Assembly (NCBI GenBank): GCA_947627085.1 | Contig: CANQUO010000003.1 | Span: 1 to 26,503, forward strand | Reading direction: 5' to 3' | Length of the DNA stretch: 26,503 bases | Origin: an uncultured Oscillospiraceae bacterium | Lineage (GTDB): Bacteria > Bacillota > Clostridia > Oscillospirales > Oscillospiraceae | Shown here: in pieces, positions 22,674 to 26,503 of the stretch | How the letters are laid out: each line of letters opens with the position of its first letter | Position numbering within the stretch: the stretch's first letter is position 1 | Notes under the pieces: model-generated | The model's database searches: none | What the model was told of the DNA's origin: nothing | What the model saw: only the letters and a program-made list of their open reading frames with translations | Position numbers and translations under genes: made by a program

Positions 22674-23304
22674 GTGGAAGATAATCATAACTACGCTGGT
22701 GGTGCTCCTGCCCATGCTGGCGGGAATCATACTATGGCCGAAACTCCCGGACAGGATGCCCATCCACTGGAACGCGGCCGGGGAGCTGGACGGCTGGTCG
22801 GGGAAGGGGCTTGCGGTGTTCGGGATACCCGGCTTTTTGGCGGCGGTGCATATTCTGTGCGTGGTCTGCACGAGCCTGGACCCGAAGGTGAAGGGACAGA
22901 CGAAAAAGGTGCTGGGGCTTATTTTGTGGATATGCCCGTTCATTTCGGTGATAGTGGGGGCCATGGTGTACGCCGTGGCGCTGGGGGCGAAGATAAGCGT
23001 GGCCTCCGTGGTCATCGCGGCCACTGGGGTGCTCTTTGTGGCCATCGGAAATTACCTTCCCAAGTGCCGGCGCAATTATACCATCGGCATCAAGGTCATG
23101 TGGGCCCTGGAGGACGAGGCCAACTGGAACGCCACCCACCGGTTCGCCGGGAAGGTGTGGGTCGTGGGCGGGCTCATGGTAATCCTTGTGTCGCTCCTGC
23201 CATTGAAGGCGGTCATTTGGGTCTATATCGGCCTTACGGCGCTTATGGCGATTTTGCCGATGGGGTATTCGTATGGGTATTACAGGAGGCATGGAGGGAA
23301 GTGA
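22657..23304 (+). CDS. sdpI: SdpI/YhfL-type membrane immunity-like protein
   Basis: A 215-residue membrane protein of the DUF1648-SdpI family. DUF1648 signature LPDRMPIHWNAAGELDGW lies at about residues 28-45. The C-terminal SdpI domain shows the WNATHRFAGKVWVVGG segment near 150-165. Six hydrophobic segments are predicted. In Bacillus, SdpI protects against the SdpC toxin and holds SdpR at the membrane to relieve repression; here no sdpA/B/C toxin genes are seen nearby, so a general envelope-stress or bacteriocin-response role is inferred. ATG at 22657 is preferred because GGAGG lies 8 bases before it; ATG at 22651 is only 2 bases from GGAGG. Confidence 0.87.
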   Translation: MIKENKWKIIITTLVVLLPMLAGIILWPKLPDRMPIHWNAAGELDGWSGKGLAVFGIPGFLAAVHILCVVCTSLDPKVKGQTKKVLGLILWICPFISVIVGAMVYAVALGAKISVASVVIAATGVLFVAIGNYLPKCRRNYTIGIKVMWALEDEANWNATHRFAGKVWVVGGLMVILVSLLPLKAVIWVYIGLTALMAILPMGYSYGYYRRHGGK

Positions 23305-23604
23305 GCTTTTGCCCCTCTATCCGGGAGTAACGCATTTTTGCCCCTCCCTCTGGGAGGGGGCAGGGGGTGGGGACGAGTTAGCTGACGGAGATTCGGCCCA
23401 CTTAGGTCTGCTCCGCTCGGCCGCCCCTCCCAAAGGGAGGGGCGGAACCTCTCCTGCCGCTTACGCGGCGGTCCTCCCCACGAGCGGGGGGAGGCTTATC
23501 GCCTGCGGGAGTAGACTTTTCCAAAGTCCCGATTTGACTTTGCGTTTCCCGGTCGATTGCATGAACGTTCTCTCCCGGAGCCGGATTTTATGGAGGTACA
23601 TATT
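23305..23604. repeat. Intergenic repeats between the two SdpI-like genes
   Basis: Contains CCCCTCCCTCTGGGAGGGG (23341-23359) followed by CAGGGGGTGGGGAC, and CCCCTCCCAAAGGGAGGGG (23425-23443), an arrangement also present at 13308-13432. Then come short GC-rich stems up to about 23510. Reading frames across it translate repeat DNA only. GGAGG at 23592-23596 serves the next gene. Confidence 0.75.
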
Positions 23605-23985
23605 ATGATCGTTTTTTGGGCTTTTATGCTTATAATTGACTTGGTCATTCCACTAAGCATAACAGGATTTGGAAAAGTGTTCATGAAGGGTGGTCCTGAA
23701 GAAGTCAATGCGTTATTTGGCTTTCGGACCGCCATGTCGATGAAGAATAAAGACACATGGGAGTTCGCGCACAAGTATTGCGGGAGGATTTGGTATAAAA
23801 CAGGACTGATCCTATTGCCGGTTTCAGTCATACCGCTCTTGTTTGTTTTTAACAAGGACATAACAACTGTCGCGATCGTTGGACTGATCGTTATGTTCGT
23901 TCAGCTCATTCCGATGCTTTTGCCGATAGCTGTGACAGAAGCCGCGCTAAAAAAGACATTTGATGAAAATGGTGTACGCAGATAA
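23605..23985 (+). CDS. SdpI family C-terminal-domain protein
   Basis: A 126-residue membrane protein corresponding to the SdpI C-terminal half alone: helix about 3-22, then FGFRTAMSMKNKDTWEFAHKYCGR at about 38-61 (the SdpI signature of a GFRT-type motif followed by W..AHKYCG), then two further membrane helices about 65-84 and 88-112. It lacks the DUF1648 half found in the upstream sdpI. ATG at 23605 follows GGAGG by 8 bases. It is AT-richer than sdpI and separated from it by a repeat block, so it looks like a separate acquisition and not a recent duplicate. Confidence 0.82.
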   Translation: MIVFWAFMLIIDLVIPLSITGFGKVFMKGGPEEVNALFGFRTAMSMKNKDTWEFAHKYCGRIWYKTGLILLPVSVIPLLFVFNKDITTVAIVGLIVMFVQLIPMLLPIAVTEAALKKTFDENGVRR

Positions 23986-24620
23986 TTTATACACTGCCAG
24001 CGAATTAATTATCGCCTGCGGGCGGGACGAGGGACGGGCGGGTTTAGAACCCGCCCCTACGGGTTGACCGGAAAAGCTACCAAAATAGCCGTAGGGGAGG
24101 GTTCCAAACCCTCCTGTTTTGGAATAAGCGCCGAAGGGCGCACCCGCTTAGATAGCCCCCTCCTCGTAGGAGGGGGTAGGGGGGAAGCGAGGCCGAAGGG
24201 CTTGCTGATGCCTAAGAAAGAAAATCATGCTGATACGGTGGCCTCGCTTCCTCAGTCGCCTGCGGGCGACAGCTCCTCCTACGAGGAGGAGCCAAGGGTT
24301 TCGCCTGCGGGCGGGACGAGGGACGGGCGGGTTTAGAACCCGCCCCTACGGGGTGACCGGAAAAGCTACCAAAATAGCCGTAGGGGAGGGTTCTAAACCC
24401 TCCCCTATTTAAATCCGCGCCGCAGGGCGCAACCTTTTATGGAGACGTGAGGCTCTAATCCCCCTGCCCCTTTTTCCCAAAAGGGGGTAAGGACGTGAGT
24501 GGGAGCTCTATATGAATTACATATTGCCACGCACGGCCCTTCAGTCACTGTGGTGACAGCTCCCCATTGAAACGGGGAGCCAGGGGAATAAGGTAGCGGA
24601 CGCATGGGCGTCCGCTATTT
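23986..24620. repeat. Repeat-filled spacer of about 630 bases
   Basis: No credible gene. A ~103-base block at 24012-24114 recurs as a direct repeat at 24301-24403, 289 bases away. Each block contains the palindromes GGGCGGGTTTAGAACCCGCCC with tail CTACG (24036-24061; 24325-24350) and TAGGGGAGGGTT...AACCCTCC (24091-24114; 24380-24405). Between them are a family B inverted segment (24155-24205) and a full family B unit (24241-24294). A partial unit CTGTGGTGACAGCTCCCC with GAAACGGGGAGCCAGGGGAA lies at 24548-24587. A hairpin TAGCGGACGC/GCGTCCGCTA at 24594-24617 could terminate transcription from either side but lacks a clean U-run. Confidence 0.85.
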
Positions 24621-24638
24621 AATAATTAATGCTTATGC

Positions 24639-25067
24639 TTACTTTTTTCCATAAATCAGTCTGAGATTGGAATCTTTACTTGTTGAGAGAAATAAACACT
24701 CCCTGCGTTCTCCTCCTTCTACGCTGATATAACCGAAGCTGTAGTAATACGTTGAACCGTCGTTAATGCCATACTTTAGGGTGGAAGGAACAGTATATAA
24801 TCCGTTTTTAAATGTGAGCATACCGTCAGAAAGCTGATATTCAAACTTATAACTACCGTAAGCCACTGTACCGTCCCTGTAAAATGTCAACTGAAGAAAT
24901 TGACTCTCATTTCCAAACATTGGGTCAATCCAAACCCAGGTTCCTATAAGTTGTTCATCAACATTTTCCATGGTTTTACTACCGCAACCAGTGAGCAACA
25001 CAAAAAGCGATATGACCAACACAAGCGCCGTATATCGGCAAGTAATTTCTTTGTTCATATTTTCCAT
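24639..25067 (-). CDS. Lipoprotein of unknown function
   Basis: A 142-residue secreted lipoprotein. The signal peptide has a basic start (MNKEITCRY), a hydrophobic core (TALVLVISLFVL) and the lipobox LTGC with the modifiable cysteine at residue 28. The mature part has a strand-rich pattern resembling small lipocalin-like lipoproteins (IGTWVW at its start is the typical opening), but I cannot name the family. ATG at 25067 or 25058 are both possible; both have weak ribosome sites. It follows the zinc-ribbon gene by 26 bases and probably shares its promoter. AT-rich. Confidence 0.8.
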   Translation of the reverse strand: MENMNKEITCRYTALVLVISLFVLLTGCGSKTMENVDEQLIGTWVWIDPMFGNESQFLQLTFYRDGTVAYGSYKFEYQLSDGMLTFKNGLYTVPSTLKYGINDGSTYYYSFGYISVEGGERRECLFLSTSKDSNLRLIYGKK

Positions 25068-25093
25068 AATTAATAATTAATGGTCCTATGAGT

Positions 25094-25447
25094 TCACAGG
25101 ATACCGTAATATTTTAGTAGCTTTTTTAATTTATCCTGATAAATAAATGCAATAATAAGTACGACCAAACTGATTATCATTATGATTGAGCCGATAGTGT
25201 GGTCTTTTTGAATCCATTCGGGGAGAGAGAACATGCGTCTGTCGGAAGCCGAATAACAAAGATATCCGATTACACAGGCAATTAGAGAGACAAAAATTGC
25301 TACCATAGATAAAATAAATTTAACAAAAACGGATTTGACATACGGATTCTCAAGTCGCTGGGCTCTGAGGTTTGCGCCGCATTTTGGACAAATCCTGGCG
25401 GTGGGGGCGACATCACTGTCGCAATAGTTACACTTGTCAAAATTCAT
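25094..25447 (-). CDS. Zinc-ribbon membrane protein of unknown function
   Basis: A 117-residue protein with an N-terminal zinc ribbon, CNYCDSDVAPTARICPKCG (two CxxC pairs, residues 5-8 and 19-22), then two membrane helices, about 39-61 and 80-103, and a basic C-terminus. Such zinc-ribbon plus two-helix proteins are common in Firmicutes without a fixed role. The start at 25447 is chosen because AGAAGGA precedes it; a longer frame to 25504 crosses the promoter. A consensus promoter lies upstream at 25487-25515. Confidence 0.8.
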   Translation of the reverse strand: MNFDKCNYCDSDVAPTARICPKCGANLRAQRLENPYVKSVFVKFILSMVAIFVSLIACVIGYLCYSASDRRMFSLPEWIQKDHTIGSIIMIISLVVLIIAFIYQDKLKKLLKYYGIL

Positions 25448-25486
25448 GGTTTTTCCTTCTTTCTGTATTCTTTGGGGCATGAGGCT

Positions 25487-25526
25487 ATTATAGGTCAATT
25501 TCACCCTAAAGTCAATAGGTCAATTT
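25487..25526 (-). promoter_or_regulatory. Promoter of the zinc-ribbon/lipoprotein pair with flanking 12-base direct repeats
   Basis: Minus strand: TTGACT (25515-25510), 17-base spacer, TATAAT (25492-25487). The 12-base direct repeat ATAGGTCAATTT occurs at 25490-25501 and 25515-25526, one copy touching each hexamer, 25 bases apart. This spacing suggests a regulator, plausibly the divergent XRE protein encoded at 25553. Confidence 0.8.
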
Positions 25527-25552
25527 GGCATAATATTGACTGAGGTGATAAG

Positions 25553-25786
25553 ATGAACAGGCTCAGAGAATTGCGAAAGGCACGGGGATACACACAGATC
25601 AAGATGCAAATGCTCACCGGGATAGACCAAAGCGACTACTCTAAGATAGAAAGCGGGAAACGGTACTATACTTTTGAACAGTGCGTGAAAATAGCGATTG
25701 CTTTGGATACCAGTATGGACTATCTGGCGGGGCTGACATACGAAATAAAGCCGTATCCTAGGGCGGATACGGTGGTAAAACAATAA
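25553..25786 (+). CDS. XRE-family HTH transcriptional regulator (77 residues)
   Basis: Small helix-turn-helix protein: RLRELRKARGYTQIKMQMLTG, then IDQSDYSKIESGKRYYTFEQCVKIAIALDTSMDYLAGLT, the standard XRE fold with a short tail. GAGGTGAT precedes the ATG. It is divergent from the zinc-ribbon/lipoprotein operon and its start is about 26 bases from a 12-base repeat in that promoter, so it may regulate both directions. Near its 3' end is a perfect 8-base stem CCGTATCC/GGATACGG (25751-25772). Confidence 0.9.
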   Translation: MNRLRELRKARGYTQIKMQMLTGIDQSDYSKIESGKRYYTFEQCVKIAIALDTSMDYLAGLTYEIKPYPRADTVVKQ

Positions 25787-25826
25787 AAGCCGACATACTC
25801 GAAGCTTTCGCTTTGTATGTCAGCTT
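25787..25826. terminator. Hairpin between convergent XRE and DUF1015 genes
   Basis: Arms AAGCCGACATAC (25787-25798) and GTATGTCAGCTT (25815-25826) with one mismatch, directly after the XRE stop and followed by ATTTATAATA. The loop carries a smaller stem CGAAGC/GCTTTCG-like. Likely a bidirectional terminator. Confidence 0.65.
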
Positions 25827-25838
25827 ATTTATAATACA

Positions 25839-26503
25839 TTATTTTATTTTCCTGCATTCGAGATAATAGCGCTTATCGCGGGCGTGGCCGATGGAGAAGG
25901 ATTTTTTGGGGAATACGCCGTCGGAGACGACGGTGCGAAAGAGGTCGGACTTGTCCATGGCGGGGAGGAGGAAGCCGATGGAGTCGGGGGTCTCGGTGAG
26001 CTTTAAAAGGGACTCCTCGTCGTGGATGTAGTCCACCTCGCCGGAGCCCACCAGGGCGGCGTACTCCTCCAGAAAGCTCTGGAGCAGCTCTATCATCCCG
26101 CCGAAGCTCCGGCCCCGGAGGCGCATTTTACCGGCCTTGCGGCCGTTTATGACGTACTCTATCTCCCGGCCGTCGGGGAGGCTCAGCTTTTGCTCCATGA
26201 GCTCAAGGAGCTTTTCCGTGTCCACGCCGAATACCACCCGGTGTATGGGCTCGAAGGTTATGGCGGGGTCGTAGACGTTGTTGAGCTCCACGAGGGCGTA
26301 TCTGGCGGGGTGGTTTTCCGCCTCACCGGGGGTGAGGGTGGGCTTTATACGCTCCCAGAGCTCCTTCGCGGCGGCCAGGGAGTGGTTGCCGTCGCCAATG
26401 ACTATCTGGACCTCGTTTTCGGCAAGCTTTTCCAGGGCCGCGTCAACGGCTCTGGCGTCCTCACCGGAGACCTGGTAGCCCGTTATGTGGCGGCCGCCCT
26501 CCA
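25839..26503 (-). CDS. DUF1015 family protein (3' part; start lies beyond the window)
   Basis: The open frame runs off the right edge, so only the C-terminal ~220 residues are visible. It reads through VIGDGNHSLAAAKELWERIK near the window edge, then PARYALVELNNVYDPAITFE and PIHRVVFGVD, which match the conserved GNHS..A and HPIHRVV-type segments of DUF1015 proteins as I know them. A GTG at 26291 could be taken for a start but the family similarity clearly continues upstream of it. GC-rich like the pilus genes. The biochemical function of DUF1015 is not established; in many Clostridia it lies next to serine-metabolism genes. Confidence 0.85.
   Translation of the reverse strand, partial: EGGRHITGYQVSGEDARAVDAALEKLAENEVQIVIGDGNHSLAAAKELWERIKPTLTPGEAENHPARYALVELNNVYDPAITFEPIHRVVFGVDTEKLLELMEQKLSLPDGREIEYVINGRKAGKMRLRGRSFGGMIELLQSFLEEYAALVGSGEVDYIHDEESLLKLTETPDSIGFLLPAMDKSDLFRTVVSDGVFPKKSFSIGHARDKRYYLECRKIK

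Noticed and set aside
23273..23608. Open frame of 111 codons after sdpI
   Set aside because: It translates the G/C-rich palindromic repeats and has no similarity to a protein family.
24064..24412. Short open frames at 24064-24336 and 24227-24412
   Set aside because: Both lie completely within repeat blocks that also occur elsewhere in other frames.

Overview
The window looks like a chromosomal stretch of a moderately GC-rich member of the Clostridia, possibly a gut Oscillospirales lineage. Evidence is Firmicutes-style AGGAGG ribosome sites, TTG/GTG starts, a Gram-positive type IV pilus (T4P) gene order without an outer-membrane secretin, an SdpR/SdpI pair, and intergenic spaces packed with short palindromic repeats. 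The taxon is an inference from style; no rRNA or tRNA gene is present.

Region 1 (1-15,100) is a T4P locus on the + strand: inner-membrane platform pilC, prepilin peptidase pilD, an AT-richer DUF559-type nuclease gene between inverted copies of an intergenic repeat, the pilM-pilN-pilO assembly complex, then a 2,379-residue protein with a canonical prepilin signal followed by beta-helix/GLUG-like modules. Three small pseudopilin genes (PilX-, PilV- and PilW-like) follow. No short major pilin and no pilB/pilT ATPase lie inside the window. A 322-base gap before the giant gene holds seven clear copies of a 10-base motif, mostly on an 18-base period.

Region 2 (15,170-20,284) is a signalling cassette in the same direction: a REC-HD-GYP-GGDEF protein with both c-di-GMP synthesis and breakdown motifs, a free-standing Hpt protein, and a membrane hybrid histidine kinase with two receiver domains, closed by a strong terminator. 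Together they read as a phosphorelay (kinase to receiver to Hpt to c-di-GMP enzyme), likely controlling pilus or surface behaviour.

Region 3 (20,340-20,641) has no credible protein gene but has a near-consensus extended -10 promoter, a run of small stems and an intrinsic terminator, so it is read as a structured non-coding RNA of about 255 nt.

Region 4 (20,669-26,503) is accessory: a multi-spanning membrane protein coupled to an XRE regulator on the - strand, a divergent SdpR-type repressor/SdpI operon with a 35-bp palindromic operator, a second SdpI-like gene, a repeat-filled spacer of about 650 bases, a zinc-ribbon membrane protein and a lipoprotein on the - strand, a divergent XRE regulator, and the 3' part of a DUF1015 gene that runs off the right edge.

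The best candidates for something undescribed are the giant pilin-adhesin with its two-level internal duplication, the 18-base periodic motif array in front of it, the tandem duplication of a metal-ligand segment in the HD-GYP domain, the non-coding RNA, and the nuclease gene bracketed by inverted repeats.
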